A DNA stretch of 64,000 nucleotides from Ehretia macrophylla (GCA_037974665.1 CM075767.1:28359498-28423497); one strand, 5' to 3'; positions 1 to 11,233 are shown, counted from the first letter of the stretch. Program-made: numbers and translations. Notes: generated by a model from the letters alone, not told the origin.

Positions 1-142
1 ATTTCTGGAATATTTTAAAGAATTATGAAGTTAATGGCAGAAATGAATGTTTAACTAAAATTAAACAGGAAATTCAATGCTAACATTTAAGATGACACTT
101 AATTAAATGCCATTAAATGCATGCCGGGTTCGGGTTATCACA
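1..142 (-). mobile_element. Terminal fragment of an LTR retrotransposon LTR
   Basis: The last bases before 142 (GGGTTCGGGTTATCACA) match the end of the LTR at 36427 (GGTTCGGGGTATCACA). The preceding AT-rich stretch with ATTAAATGC also resembles that LTR's end. 5S spacer sequence starts immediately after, at 143. The first five spacer bases, CACAT, would be one half of a target duplication whose partner is left of the window. The strand is inferred from similarity to the complete element at 29303-36427. Only about 140 bp are visible, so the family is uncertain. Confidence 0.7.
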
Positions 143-619
143 CACATCATACTGTTAGAAAGCTCTCCGAAAGCTCTACAATGGGGGCAACAAGCCTGCT
201 CACCACTGCCTGTTTTTGGAGCCCAAAATCAAAAGTTTTCATTAGTTTTGGGCCAAGTTTCGTGCCAAGATGCTTTATCCATCACATTTCTATTATTGAG
301 TCCCACGGCATCTTGGGCAAGACAACTTTGCTTCGCGTAGAGGCTGGGCCCGCAAACCGAGGGCGTGGGGCCTGTGACCAGGTCTTAGTCACCCCGATGC
401 CATAATGCGGCGCATAGCAAGTCGTTGGAAAGCTCTCTGAAAGCTCTACGACGGGGGCAGAAGGCCTGCTCGGCTGCGCCTGTTTTCAAAGCCCAAAATC
501 GAACATTTTCATCAATTTTAGGCCACTTTTCTTCTCTTTGCACTGTTTCATTGTCTTGGATCGATCGTCGTGAGCCGCGAAAAAGACGACACATAATGGC
601 TTTGCGCCCTCGACATGAC
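143..619 (+). repeat. 5S spacer with a gene-less unit junction
   Basis: Between the LTR end and the first 5S gene lies spacer only. Near 257-265 the pre-gene spacer (TTTTGGGCCAAGTTTCG) is fused directly to the post-gene spacer (TGCCAAGATGCTTTATCC). This removes a whole 5S gene with its upstream promoter and terminator. The rest is normal spacer. Confidence 0.8.
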
Positions 620-738
620 AGGTGTGATCATACCAGCACTAATGCACCGGATCCCATCAGAACTCTAAAGTTAAGCATGCTTGGGCAACAGTAGTAATAG
701 GACGGGTGACCCCCTCGGAAGTCCTCGTGTTGTACCCC
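620..738 (+). rRNA. 5S rRNA: 5S rRNA gene copy 1
   Basis: Full length. Changes from the window consensus: G1A, C6T, G48A, G58A, G68A, G97C, C114T; A at 78. T-rich terminator follows. Confidence 0.9.
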
Positions 739-1150
739 TTTTTTGTTTTGTTTTTTTGCCCCGTTCAAGCTTGCCAATATGCTTTATCTGTCATATTTCT
801 ATTATCTAGTCCCATAACATCTTGGGCAAGACAACTTCGCTTCGTGTAGAGGCTAGGCCAGCAAACCGAGGGCGTGGGGCCTGTGACCAGGTCTTCGTCG
901 TTTCGTTGCCCATAACTTTTGATTCGTAAGGAGTTATGCGGCGCACAGCATACCGTTGGAAAGCTCTCCGAAAGCTCTACAACAGGGGTGACAAGCTTTC
1001 TCGGCTACGCCTGTTTTTGGAGCCCAAAATTGAAAGTTTTTATCAGTTTTGGGCCACGTTTCTTCTTTTTGAACTGTTTGATCGTCCTGGATCGATCGAC
1101 GTTAGCCGCAAAAAGGACGACACATAAGGGCTTTGCGCCTTCGACATGAC

Positions 1151-1269
1151 AGGTGCGATCATACTTGCACTAATGCACCAGATCCCATCAGAACTACGAA
1201 GTTAATCGTGGTTGGGCGACAGTAGTAATAGGACGGGTGACCCCCTTAGAAGTCCTCGTGTTGCACCCC
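1151..1269 (+). rRNA. 5S rRNA: 5S rRNA gene copy 2
   Basis: Full length. G1A, C15T, A16T, G30A, C46A, G56T, C61G, G97T, G98A; A at 78. Apparently the only copy with C at 47, the base usual in plant 5S. Confidence 0.9.
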
Positions 1270-1680
1270 TTTTTGTTTTGTTTTTTTTCTCTGTTCTGGC
1301 TTGCCAAGATGCTTTATCTGTCATATTTCTATTATCTAGTCCCACGACATCTTGGGCAAGACAACTTCACTACGCGTAGAGGCTGGGCCTGCAAACCGAG
1401 GGCATGGGGCTTGTGACCAGGTCTCCGTCGTTCCAGTGCCTATAACTTTTGATCCGTAAGGAGTTATACGATGCACAGCATACCGTTGGAAAGCTCTGCG
1501 AAAGCTCTACAACGTGAGTAGCAAGCCTGCTTGGCTGAGGCTATTTTCAGAGCCTAAACTCGAACGTTTTCATCAATTTTGTGTTACTTTTCTTCATTTT
1601 GCACTGTTTCTTCGTCCCGGATCGATCGTCGTGAGCTGCAAAAAGGACGACACATAAGCGCTTTGCACCTTCAACATGAC

Positions 1681-1799
1681 AGGTACAATCATACCCGCAT
1701 TAATGCACCAGATCCCTTCAGAACTCTGAAGTTAAGCATGTTTGGGTGACAGTAGTACTAGGATGGGTGACCCCCAGGGAAGTCCTCGTGTTGTACCCC
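1681..1799 (+). rRNA. 5S rRNA: 5S rRNA gene copy 3
   Basis: Full length. G1A, G5A, G7A, A16C, C20T, G30A, A37T, G58A, C61T, C67T, C84T, T96A, C114T; C at 78. Confidence 0.9.
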
Positions 1800-2181
1800 T
1801 TTTTGTTTTGTTTTTTTGCCCCGTTCAGGCTTGCCAAGATGTTTTATCCATCACATTACTATTATCGAGTCCCACGACATCTTGGGGAAGACAACTTCAC
1901 TTCGCGTGGGGCCTGTGACCAGGTCTCCATCGTTCCGTTGCCCATAACTTTTGATCCGCATGGAATTATGCGGCGCATATCATACCGTTAGAAAGCTCTC
2001 TGAAAGCTCTACAATGGGGGTAACAAGCCTGCTCGCCTTCGCCTGTTTTTGGAGCCCAATATCAAAAGTTTTCATCAGTTTGGGCCAAGTTTCTTCTTTT
2101 TGCACTGTTTGATCGTCCTAGATCGATCGTCGTGAGCTGCGAAAAGGACGACACATAAGGGCTTTGCACCCTCAACATGAC

Positions 2182-2300
2182 GTGTGTGATCATACCAGCA
2201 TTAATGCACCGGATCCCATCAGAACTCTGAAGTTAAGCATGGTAGGGTGACAGTAGTAATAGGACGGGTGACCCCCTGGGAAGTCCTCATGTTGCAACCC
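2182..2300 (+). rRNA. 5S rRNA: 5S rRNA gene copy 4
   Basis: Full length. G2T, C6T, C20T, G58A, C61G, T63A, C67T, G108A, C116A; A at 78. The two terminal changes weaken helix I. Confidence 0.9.
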
Positions 2301-2706
2301 ATTTTTGTTTTGTTTTTTTGCCCCGTTCAGACTTGCCAAAATGCTTTATCCGTCACATTTCTATTATTGAGTCCTACGGCATCTTGGGCAAGACAACTTC
2401 ACTTCGTGTAGAGGCTGGGCCCGCAAACCGAGGGCGTGGGGACTGTAACCAGGTCTCTGTGGCTCCGGTGCCATAACTTTTGATCCGTAAAGTGTTATGT
2501 GGCGCACAGCATACCGTTAGAAAGCTCAAGCTCTACGACCAGTGTAGCAGGCCTGCTTAGCAGCACCTGTTTTCGGTGCCCAAAATTGAACATTTTCATC
2601 AATTTTGGGCCACTTTTCTTCTTTTTACACAGTTTGATCGTCCCAGATCGATAGTCGTGAGCCGCGAAAAGGACGACACATAAGAGCTTTGCGTCCTCAA
2701 CAAGAC

Positions 2707-2825
2707 AGGTGCGATCATACCCGATCTAATACACCAGATCCCATCAGAACTCTGAAGTTAAGCGTGCTTGGGCGACAGTAGTAATAGGACAAGTGACCCC
2801 CTGGGAAGTCCTCGTGTTGTACCCC
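2707..2825 (+). rRNA. 5S rRNA: 5S rRNA gene copy 5
   Basis: Full length. G1A, A16C, C18A, A19T, G25A, G30A, G85A, G86A (both in box C), C114T; A at 78. Confidence 0.9.
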
Positions 2826-3236
2826 TTTTTTGTTTTGTTTTTTTACCCCGTTCTAGCTTGCCAAGATGTTTTATCCATCACATTTCTATTATCGAGTCCC
2901 ACGGCATCTTGGGCAAGACAACTTCGCTTCACTAGAGGCTGGGCCCGCAAACTGAGGGCGTGGTGCCTGTGACCGGGTCTCCATCATTTCGGTGCCCATA
3001 ACTTTTGATCCGTAAGGAGTTATGCGGTGCACAACATACCGTTGGAAAGCTCTTCGGAAGCTCTATGATGGGGGCAGCAAGCTTGCTAAGCTGTGCCTAT
3101 TTTCAGAGACAAAAATCAAACATTTTCATCAATTTTGGGCCACTTTTCTTCTTTTTGCACGGTTTTACCATCACAGATCGATCATCGTGAGCCACGAAAA
3201 GGACGACACATAAGGGGTTTGAGCACTGAACATGAC

Positions 3237-3357
3237 GGGTGTGATCATACTAGCACTAATGCACCATATCCCATCAGAACTCTGAAGTTAAGTGTGTGCT
3301 TTGGCGACAGTTGTACTAGGACGGGTGACCTGCTTAGAAGTCCTCGTGTTGCACCCC
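3237..3357 (+). rRNA. 5S rRNA: 5S rRNA gene copy 6, 2-nt insertion
   Basis: 121 nt: two extra bases near position 60 (GTGTGTGCTTTGG). Also C6T, C15T, G30A, G31T, C57T, A74T, C93T, C94G, G97T, G98A; C at 78. Probably not functional. Confidence 0.85.
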
Positions 3358-3638
3358 TTTTTGTTTTGTTTTTTTGCCCTGTTCAGGCTTGCCAAGATGC
3401 TTTATCCGTCACATTTATGTTTTTGATTCCCACGGCCTCTTAGGCAAGACAACTTCGCTTCACGTAGAGGCTGGGCCCGCAAACCAAGGGCGTGGGGCCT
3501 GCAACCAAGTCTACGTCAATCCGGTGCCATAACTTTTGATCCGTAAGGAGTTATGCGGCGTACAACATACCGTTGGAAAGCTCACCGAAAGCTCTACGAT
3601 CGGGGCAGCAGGCCTGCTTAGCTGCGCCTATTTTTGGT

Positions 3639-3671
3639 GCCCAAAATTGAACATTTTCATCAATTTTGGGC
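3639..3671. repeat. Spacer hairpin, worked example
   Basis: GCCCAAAATTGA (3639-3650) and TCAATTTTGGGC (3660-3671) form a perfect 12-bp inverted repeat with a 9-base loop, about 100 bp before the next 5S gene. Most units have the same hairpin with zero to two mismatches. Confidence 0.85.
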
Positions 3672-3767
3672 CACTTTTCTTCTTTTTGCACAGTTTGATC
3701 ATCCCGGACCAATCGTCGTGAGCTGCGTAAAGGACGACACATAAGGGCTTTGCATCTTCAACATGAC

Positions 3768-3888
3768 GGGTGTGATCATACCAGAACTAATGCACCAGAT
3801 CCTATTAGAACTCTGAAGTTAAGCGTGCTTGGGTGACAGTAGTAATAGGACGGGTGACCCCTTGGAAAGTCCTCGTGTTGTACTGCCC
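3768..3888 (+). rRNA. 5S rRNA: 5S rRNA gene copy 7, altered 3' end
   Basis: C6T, C18A, G30A, C36T, C39T, C67T, C95T, G99A, C114T; A at 78. The 3' end reads TTGTACTGCCC, about two bases longer than usual, and the first part of the normal terminator (CTTTTTGTTTTG) is replaced by a plain T run. Confidence 0.85.
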
Positions 3889-4290
3889 TATTTTTTTTTG
3901 CCCTGTTCTCGCTTGCCAAGATGCTTTATCCGTCACATTTCTATTATTTAGTCCCACAGCATCTTGGGCAAGACAACTTTGTTTGGCGTAGAGGTTGGGC
4001 ACGCAAACCGAGGGCGTGGTGCTTGTGACCAGGTCTCTGTCGTTCCGGTGCCTATAACTTTTGATCCGTAAGGAGTTATGTAGTGCATAGCAAACTGTTG
4101 GAAAGCTCTCTGAAAGCTCTACGACGGGGCAGTAAGCTTGCTCGGTTTTGGCTATTTTTTGAGCCCAAAATCGAATCTTTTCATCAATTTTGGGCTAGTT
4201 TCTTCTTTTTGCACTGTTTCATCATCCCGGATCGATCGTCGTGAGCTGGAAAAAGGTCGACACATTAGGGCTTTGCACCCTGAACATGAC

Positions 4291-4409
4291 TGGTGCTACC
4301 ATACCAGCACTAATGCACCGCATCCTATCAGAACTCAGAAGTTAAGCGTGCTTGGGCGACAATAGTACTAGGACGGGTGACCCCCAGGGAAGTCCTCGTG
4401 TTGCACACC
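4291..4409 (+). rRNA. 5S rRNA: 5S rRNA gene copy 8
   Basis: Full length. G1T, G7T, T9C, G31C, C36T, T47A, G72A, T96A, C117A; C at 78. Confidence 0.9.
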
Positions 4410-4821
4410 TTTTTGTTTTGTTTTTTTTACCTCGTTCAGGTTTGCCAAGATGCTTTATGTGTCACATTTCTATTATCGAGTCCCACGGCATCTTAGGCAA
4501 GACAACTTCGCTTCGCATAGAGGCTGGGCCCGCAAATCGAGGGCGTAGGGCCTGTGACCAGGTCTCCATCGTTCTGTTGCCCATAACTTTTGATCTGTAA
4601 GGAGTTATGTGGTGCACATCTTATCGTTGGAAAGCTCTCTGAAAGCTCTACAACGGGGGCAATAACCCTGCTCAGCTGCGCCTATTTTTGGAACGCAAAA
4701 TCGAAGGTTTTAATCAGTTTTGGGCCACGTTTCTTTTTTTTGCACTGTTTGATCGTCCCGGATCGATCATCGTGAGCCGCGAAAAGGATGACACATAAGG
4801 GCTTTGCGCCCTCAACATGAC

Positions 4822-4940
4822 GGGTGCGATGATAGCTGCACTAATGCTCTGGATCCTATCTAAATTATGAAGTTAAGCATGGTTGGGCGACATAAGTAAT
4901 AGGATGGGTGACCCCGTGGGAAGTCCTCGTGTTGCACCCC
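4822..4940 (+). rRNA. 5S rRNA: 5S rRNA gene copy 9, heavily mutated
   Basis: Full length but one of the most diverged: C10G, C14G, A16T, A27T, C29T, C36T, A40T, G41A, C44T, C46A, G58A, C61G, G72T, T73A, C84T, C95G; A at 78. Confidence 0.9.
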
Positions 4941-5351
4941 CTTTTTGTTTTGTTTTTTTGCCCCATTCAAGCTTGTGAAGATGTTTTATCATCCAAATTT
5001 CTATTATCGAGTCCCATGGCATTTGGGCAAGACAACTTTGCTTTGCGTAGAGGCTGGGCCCGCAGACCGAGGGTGTAGGGCCTGTGACAAGGTCTCTATC
5101 GCTCTAGTGCTCATAATTTTTGGTCCGTAAGGAGTTATGCAGCGTACAACATACCGTTGAAAATCTCTCCGAAAGCTCTACAACGTGGGCAGCAAGCCTG
5201 CTCAGCTACGCCTATTTTTGGAGCCCAAAATCGAACATTTTAATCATTTTTGGGCCACTTTTCTTCTTTTTGCACTGTTTGATCGTCCCGGATCGATCGT
5301 TGTGAGACGCGAAAAGGATGACACATAAGGGCTTTGCGCCCTCAACATGAC

Positions 5352-5470
5352 AGGTATGATCATACCAGCACTAATGCACTGGATTTCATCAGAACTCTAA
5401 AACTAAGCGTGCTTGGGCGACAGTAGTAATAGGACGGGTGACCCCCTAGGAAGTCCTCATGTTGCACCAA
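5352..5470 (+). rRNA. 5S rRNA: 5S rRNA gene copy 10
   Basis: Full length. G1A, G5A, C6T, C29T, C34T, C35T, G48A, G51A, T52C, G97A, G108A; the last two bases are AA instead of CC; A at 78. Confidence 0.9.
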
Positions 5471-5871
5471 CCTTTTGTTTAGTTTTTTTGCCCCGTTCAG
5501 GCTTGCCAGGATGCTTTACAAGTCACCTTTCTATTATCGAGTCCCACAGTGTCTTGGGCAAGACAACTTCACTTCGCGTAGAGGCTGGGCCCGCAAACCA
5601 AGGGCGTTGGGCCTATGACTAGGTCTCCGTCATTCTGGTGCCCATAACATTTGATCCGTAAGGAGTTATGCGATGCACAACATACCATTGGAAAGCTCTA
5701 CGACGGGGACAACATGCCTACTCGGCTGCGCCAGTTTTTTGAGCCCAAAATTGAATGTTTTCATCAGTTTTGGGCCACTTTTCTTTGTTTTGCACTGTTT
5801 CATCGTCTCGGATCGATCGTCGTGAGTTGCAAAAAAGACAACATATATGGGCTTTCCGCCCTCAACATGAC

Positions 5872-5980
5872 GGGTACAATCATACCAGCACTAATGTACT
5901 GGATCCCATCAGAACTCTGAAGTTAAGCGTGCTTAGCCGATAATAGTACTACCCCCTGGGAAGTCCTCGTGTTGCACACC
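5872..5980 (+). pseudogene. 5S rRNA: 5S rRNA pseudogene copy 11, box C deleted
   Basis: 109 nt. Ten bases (AGGACGGGTG, about 80-89) are missing, so ATAGTACT joins ACCCCCTGGG directly. This removes most of the box C part of the internal promoter. Also G5A, G7A, C26T, C29T, C70T. Confidence 0.9.
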
Positions 5981-6391
5981 TTTTTGTTTTGTTTTTATGC
6001 CCTGTTCAGGCTTTCCAATATACTTTATCCGTCACATTTCAATTATCGAGTCCCACGGTATCTTGGGCAAGGAAACTTCGCTTCGTGCAGAGGCTGGGCC
6101 TGCAAATCGAGGGCGTGGGGCCTGTGACCAGGTCTCCGTCACTCCGGTACCCATAACTTTTGATTTGTAAGGAGTTATGTGGTGCACAACATACGGTTGG
6201 AAAGCTCTTCGAAAGCTCTACGATTGGGGCAGTAGGTCTACTCGGCTGCGCCTGTTTTTGGGGCCCAAAATTGAATATTTTTATTAGTTTTGGGCCATTT
6301 TTCTTCTTTTTGCACTGTTTTATCGTCCCGGATAGATTGTGGTGAGCCGCTAAAAGGATGACACATAAGGGCTTTGCACCCTTTACGTGAT

Positions 6392-6509
6392 GGGTACGAT
6401 CATACCAGCACTAATGCACCGGATCCCATCAGAACTCTTAAGTTAAGCGTGCTTAAGCGACAGTAGTACTCGGACGGGTAACCCCCTAGGAAGTAATCGT
6501 GTTGACCCC
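6392..6509 (+). rRNA. 5S rRNA: 5S rRNA gene copy 12, 1-nt deletion
   Basis: 118 nt; the C at 114 is lost. G5A, G48T, G64A, G65A, A80C, G89A, G97A, C104A, C105A; C at 78. Confidence 0.88.
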
Positions 6510-6919
6510 TTTTTGTTTTGTTTTTTTGCCCCGTTCAGGCTTGCCTCGATGCTTTATCCATCACATTTCTATTATTTAGTCCCACGTCATCTTGGGCAAG
6601 ACAAGTTCGATTCGCGTAGAGGCTGGGCCCGCAAACCGAGGGCGTGGGGTCTGTGACCAAGTCTCTGTCGCTTCGGTGCCTATATCTTTTGATCCGTAAG
6701 GAGTTATGCGGTGCACAGTATACCGTTGGAAAGCTCTCTAAAAGCTGTACGACGGGGCAATAGGCTTACTCGGCTGCGCCTATTTTTGGGGCCCAAAATT
6801 TAACACTTTCATCAATTTTGGGCCACTTTTCTTCTTTTTGCATTGTTTGATCGTCCCAGATCAATCGTCGTGAGCCTCTAAAAGGACGACACATAAGGGC
6901 TTTGCGTCCTCAACATGAC

Positions 6920-7038
6920 GGGTGTGATCATACCAGTACTAATGCACCAGATCCCATCAGAACTCTGAAGTTAAGCGTGCTTGGGTGACAGAAGTAATAG
7001 GACGGGTGAGCCCATAGGAAGTCCTAGTGTTGCACCCC
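6920..7038 (+). rRNA. 5S rRNA: 5S rRNA gene copy 13
   Basis: Full length. C6T, C18T, G30A, C67T, T73A, C91G, C95A, G97A, C107A; A at 78. Confidence 0.9.
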
Positions 7039-7418
7039 CTTTTTGTTATGTTTTTTTGCCCTGTTCAGGCTTGCCAATATGCTTTATCCATCACATTTCT
7101 ATTATCGAGTCACACGGCATCTTGGCCTGCAAACCGAGGGCATGGGGCCTGTGACCAGGTCTTCGTCGTTCCGGTGCCCATAACTTTTGATCCGTAAGGA
7201 GTTATGCGACGCACAGCATACCGTTGGAAAGCTTTTCGAAAGCTCTACAACTTGGGCAGCAGGGCTGCTCAGCTGCGCCTATTTTCGGACCCTAAAATCG
7301 AACAATTTCATCAATTTTGGGCCACTTTTCTTATTTTTGCACTGTTTGATTATCCCAAATCCATCGTCGTGAGCCGCGAAAAGGACAACGTATAAGGGCT
7401 TTGTGCACTCAACATGAC

Positions 7419-7537
7419 GGGTCCGATCATACTAGTACTAATGCATCGATTCCTATCAGAAATATGAAGTTTAGCATGCTTGGGCGACAGTAGTACTAGG
7501 ACGGGTGACCCCTTGGGAAGTCCTCATGTTGCACCCC
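7419..7537 (+). rRNA. 5S rRNA: 5S rRNA gene copy 14
   Basis: Full length. G5C, C15T, C18T, C28T, G31A, A32T, C36T, C44A, C46A, A54T, G58A, C95T, G108A; C at 78. The spacer before it is about 30 bp short (TCTTGGCCTGC, 7122-7132). Confidence 0.9.
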
Positions 7538-7948
7538 TTTTTGTTTTGTTTTTTTGCCTCGTTCAGGCTTGCCAAGATGCTTTATCCGTCATATTTCTAT
7601 TATCGAGTCCCACGATATCTTGGGCAAGAAAACTTCGCTTCGCGTAGAGGCTGGGACCACAAATCGAGGGCATGGGGCCTGTTACCAGGTCTCTGTCGTT
7701 CCATTGCTTATAACTTTTGATCCGTAAGGAGTTATGTGGCGCACAACATACCGTTGGAAAGCTCTCCGAAAGTTCTACAATGGGGACAATAAGCCTGCTC
7801 GGCTGCGCCTGTTTTTGGAGCCCAAAATTGAAAGTTTTCATGAGTTTTGAGCCACGTTTATTCTTTTTGCACTGTTTGATCGTCCAGGATCGATCGTCGT
7901 GAGCTGCGAAAAGGACAACACATAAGGGCTTTGCGCCCTCAACATGAT

Positions 7949-8067
7949 GGGTGCAATAATACCAGCACTATTGCAACAGATCCCTTCAGAACTTTGAAGT
8001 TAAGCGTGCTTAAGCGACAGTAGTACTAGGACGGGTGACCCCTTGGGAGGTCCTCGTGTTGAAACCG
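7949..8067 (+). rRNA. 5S rRNA: 5S rRNA gene copy 15
   Basis: Full length. G7A, C10A, A23T, C28A, G30A, A37T, C46T, G64A, G65A, C95T, A101G, C114A, C116A, C119G; C at 78. Confidence 0.9.
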
Positions 8068-8478
8068 TTTTTCTTTTTGTTTTTTTGTCCCGTTCTCGAT
8101 TGCCATGATGCTTTATCCGTCAAATTTCTATTATAGAGTCCCACATCATCTTGGGCAAGACAACTTCACTTCGTGTAAAGGCTGGGCCCACAAACCGAGG
8201 GCGTGGGGCCTGTGACTAGGTCTCCGTCGCTCCGGTGTTCATAACTTTTGATCTGTAAGGAGTTATGCGGTGCACAACATACCATTGGAAAGCTCTTCGA
8301 TAGCTCTATGATCGGGGCAGTAGGCCTGCTCAGCTGCGCCTGTTTTCGGAGCCCAAAATCGAACATTTTCATCACTTTTGGCTATTTTTCTTCTTTTTAC
8401 ACTGTTTGATTATCCCGGATCTATCGTTGTGAGCCGCAAAAAGTACAACACATAAGGGCTTTGCGCCCTCAGCATGAC

Positions 8479-8597
8479 GGGTGCGATCATACCAGCACGA
8501 ATGCATTAGATCCCATCAGAACTCTGAAGTTAAGCGTGCTTGGGCGACAGTAGTAATAGGACCGGTGACCCCCTGGGAAGTCCTCGTGTTGCACCCC
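8479..8597 (+). rRNA. 5S rRNA: 5S rRNA gene copy 16, near consensus
   Basis: Full length and one of the least changed: T21G, C28T, C29T, G30A, G85C; A at 78. Upstream CACATAAGGG and -1 C are intact, and the terminator is T-rich. Among the better candidates for a transcribable copy. Confidence 0.92.
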
Positions 8598-9009
8598 GTT
8601 TTTATTTTGTTTTTTTGCCCTGTTCAGGCTTTCCACGATGCTTTATCTGTCACATTTCCATTATCGAGTCCCACGGCATCTTGGGAAAGAAAACTTCGCT
8701 TCGCGTAGAGTCTGGGCCCGCAAACCGAGGGCGTGGGACTTGTCACCAGGTCTCTGTAATTCTGGTGCCTATAACTTTTGATCTATAAGAAGTTATACAG
8801 TGTACAACATACCGTTGCAAAGCTCTCCGAAAGCTCTACGACGGGGGCAACAAGCATGCTCGTCTGCGCCTGTTTTTGGATCCCAATATCGAAAGATTTC
8901 ATTAGTTTTGGGCCACATTTCTTCTTTTTGCACTGTTTGATCATCCAGGATCGATCATAGTGAGTCGCGAAAAAGACAACCCGTAAGGGCAATGCGCCCT
9001 CAACATGAC

Positions 9010-9128
9010 GGGTGCGATCATACCAGCACTAATGCAACAGATCCTATTAGAACTCTGAAGTTAAGCGTGCTTAGGTGATAGTAGCACTGGGACTGGTAAC
9101 CCCTTAGGAAGTCCTTGTGTTGCACCCC
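9010..9128 (+). rRNA. 5S rRNA: 5S rRNA gene copy 17
   Basis: Full length. C28A, G30A, C36T, C39T, G64A, C67T, C70T, T76C, A80G, G85T, G89A, C95T, G97A, C107T; C at 78. The upstream TATA-like element reads CCGTAAGGG. Confidence 0.9.
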
Positions 9129-9539
9129 TTTTTGTTTTGTTTTTTTGCCCCGTTCAGGATTGCCAAGATGCTTTATCCGTCACATTTCTATTATCGAGTC
9201 CCACGTCATCTTGGGCAAGACTAATTCGCTTCGCGTAGAGGCTGTGCCCGCAAATTGAGGGCGTGGAGCCAGTGACCAGGTCTCCGTCACTCCAGTATCC
9301 ATAACTTTTGATCCATAAGAAGTTATGCGGTGCATAGCATACCGTTGGAAAGCTCTCCGAAAGCTCTACGATGGGGGCAGTAGTCCTGCTAGGATGGGCC
9401 TATTTTCCGAGCCCAAAATCGAACATTTTCATTAATTTTCGGCCACTTTTCTTCTTTTAGCACTGTTTGATCATCCCGGATCGATCGTCGTGAGCCGCGA
9501 AAAGGACGACACATATGGGCTTTGCGCCCTCAACATGAC

Positions 9540-9658
9540 GGGTGGGATCAGACCAGCACTAATGCATCGAATCGCATCAGAACTCTGAAGTTAAGCGTGG
9601 TAGGGCGATAGTTGTAACAGGACGGGTAACCCCCTGGGACGTCCTCGTGTTGCACCCC
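9540..9658 (+). rRNA. 5S rRNA: 5S rRNA gene copy 18
   Basis: Full length. C6G, T12G, C28T, G31A, C35G, C61G, T63A, C70T, A74T, T79C, G89A, A101C; A at 78. Confidence 0.9.
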
Positions 9659-10067
9659 CTTTTTGTTTTGTTTTTTTGCCCCGTTCAGGCTTGCCAAGAT
9701 GCTTTATCTGTCACATTTCTATTATTGAGTCCCACGGCATCTTGGGTAAGACAACTTCACTTCGCATAGAGGATGGGCCCGCAAACTGAGGGCATGGGGC
9801 CTGTGACCAAGTATCCGTCGTTCCGGTGCCCATAACGTTTGATCCGTAAGGAGTTATGCGGCGCACAGCATACCATTGGAAAGCTCTCCGAAAGATTGAA
9901 ACAGGGCGTAGGCCTACTCTGCTGCGCCTATTTTCGGGGCAAAAAATTGAACATTTTCATCAGTTTTAGGCCACTTTTCTCCTCTTTGCACTGTTTCATC
10001 ATCCCGGATCGATCGTCGTGAGCCGCGAAAAGGACGACACATAAGAGCTTTGCGCCTTCAACATGAC

Positions 10068-10172
10068 GGGTACGATCATACCAGTACTAATGCACCGGAT
10101 CCCATCAGAACTCTGAAGTTAAGCAGTAGTAGTAGAAGGGGTGATCCCCTGGGAAGTCCTCGTGTTGCACCC
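10068..10172 (+). pseudogene. 5S rRNA: 5S rRNA pseudogene copy 19, internal deletion
   Basis: About 105 nt. GTTAAGC joins AGTAGTAGTAG directly, losing about 13 bases (roughly 58-70: the end of box A and most of the intermediate element). Flanks are normal. Confidence 0.88.
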
Positions 10173-10583
10173 TTTTTTGTTTTGTTTTTTTGCCCCGTTC
10201 AGGCTTGCCAAGATACTTTATCCGTCACAGTTGTATTATCGAGTCCCACAGCATCTTGGGCAAGACAACTTAGTTTCGCGTAGAGGCTGGGCTGCAAACC
10301 GAGGGCGTGGGGCCTGTGACCAAGTCTCCGTCACTCTGGTGACTATAATTTTTGATCTATAATGTGTTATTTGGTGCACAGTATACCGTTGGAAAGCCCT
10401 CCGAAAGCTCTACGACGGGGGCAGTAGGCCTGCTCAGCTGCGCCTATTTTCGGGGCCGAAAATCGAATGTTTTCATCTATTTTGGGCCACTTTTCTTCTT
10501 TTTGCACTGTTTCATCATCCCGGATTGATCGTCGTGAGCCGCAAAAAGGATGACACATAAGGGCTTTACGTCCTCAACATGAT

Positions 10584-10640
10584 GAGTGCGATAATAGTAC
10601 TAGGACGGGTGACCACCTGGGAAGTCCTCGTGTTGACCCC
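10584..10640 (+). pseudogene. 5S rRNA: 5S rRNA pseudogene copy 20, 57-nt remnant
   Basis: Only the first ~9 bases (GAGTGCGAT) and the last ~47 (from ATAGTACTAGG) remain. Box A and the intermediate element are gone. The 3' end reads TTGACCCC. Confidence 0.88.
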
Positions 10641-11020
10641 TTTTTGTTTTGTTTTTTTGCCCCGTTCAGGCTTGCCAAGATGCTTTATCCGTCACATTTC
10701 TTCCCACGGCATCTTGGGCAAGACAAGTTCACTTCATGTAGAGGCTGGGCTCGCATACCAAGGGCGTGGGGCCTCTGACCAGGTCTCCGTCGCTTCAGTG
10801 CCCATAACTTTTGATCCGTAAGGAGTTATGCGGAGCATAACATACCGTTTGACGGGGGCAATAGGCCAGCTTAGCTGCGCCTGTTTTTGGGGCCCAAAAT
10901 TGAACATTTTCATTAGTTTTGGAAAACTTTTCTTCTTTTTGCACTGTTTTATCGTCCCGGATCGATCGTCATGAGCTGCGAAAAGGACGACACATAAGGG
11001 CTTTGTGCCCTCAACGTTAT

Positions 11021-11139
11021 GGGTGCAATTATACCAGCACTAATGTACTAGATCCTATCAGAACTCTGAGGTTAAGCGTGCTTGGGCGACAGTTGTAATA
11101 GGACGGGTGACCTACTAGGACGTCCTCGTGTTGCACCCC
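11021..11139 (+). rRNA. 5S rRNA: 5S rRNA gene copy 21
   Basis: Full length. G7A, C10T, C26T, C29T, G30A, C36T, A50G, A74T, C93T, C94A, G97A, A101C; A at 78. Its spacer is cut by the retrotransposon at 11239 and resumes at 20735. Confidence 0.9.
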
Positions 11140-11233
11140 CTTTTTGTTTTGTTTTTTTGCCCCGTTCAGGGTTGCCAAAATGCTTATCCGTCATATTTCT
11201 ATTATTGAGTACCATGGAATCTTGGGCAAGACA

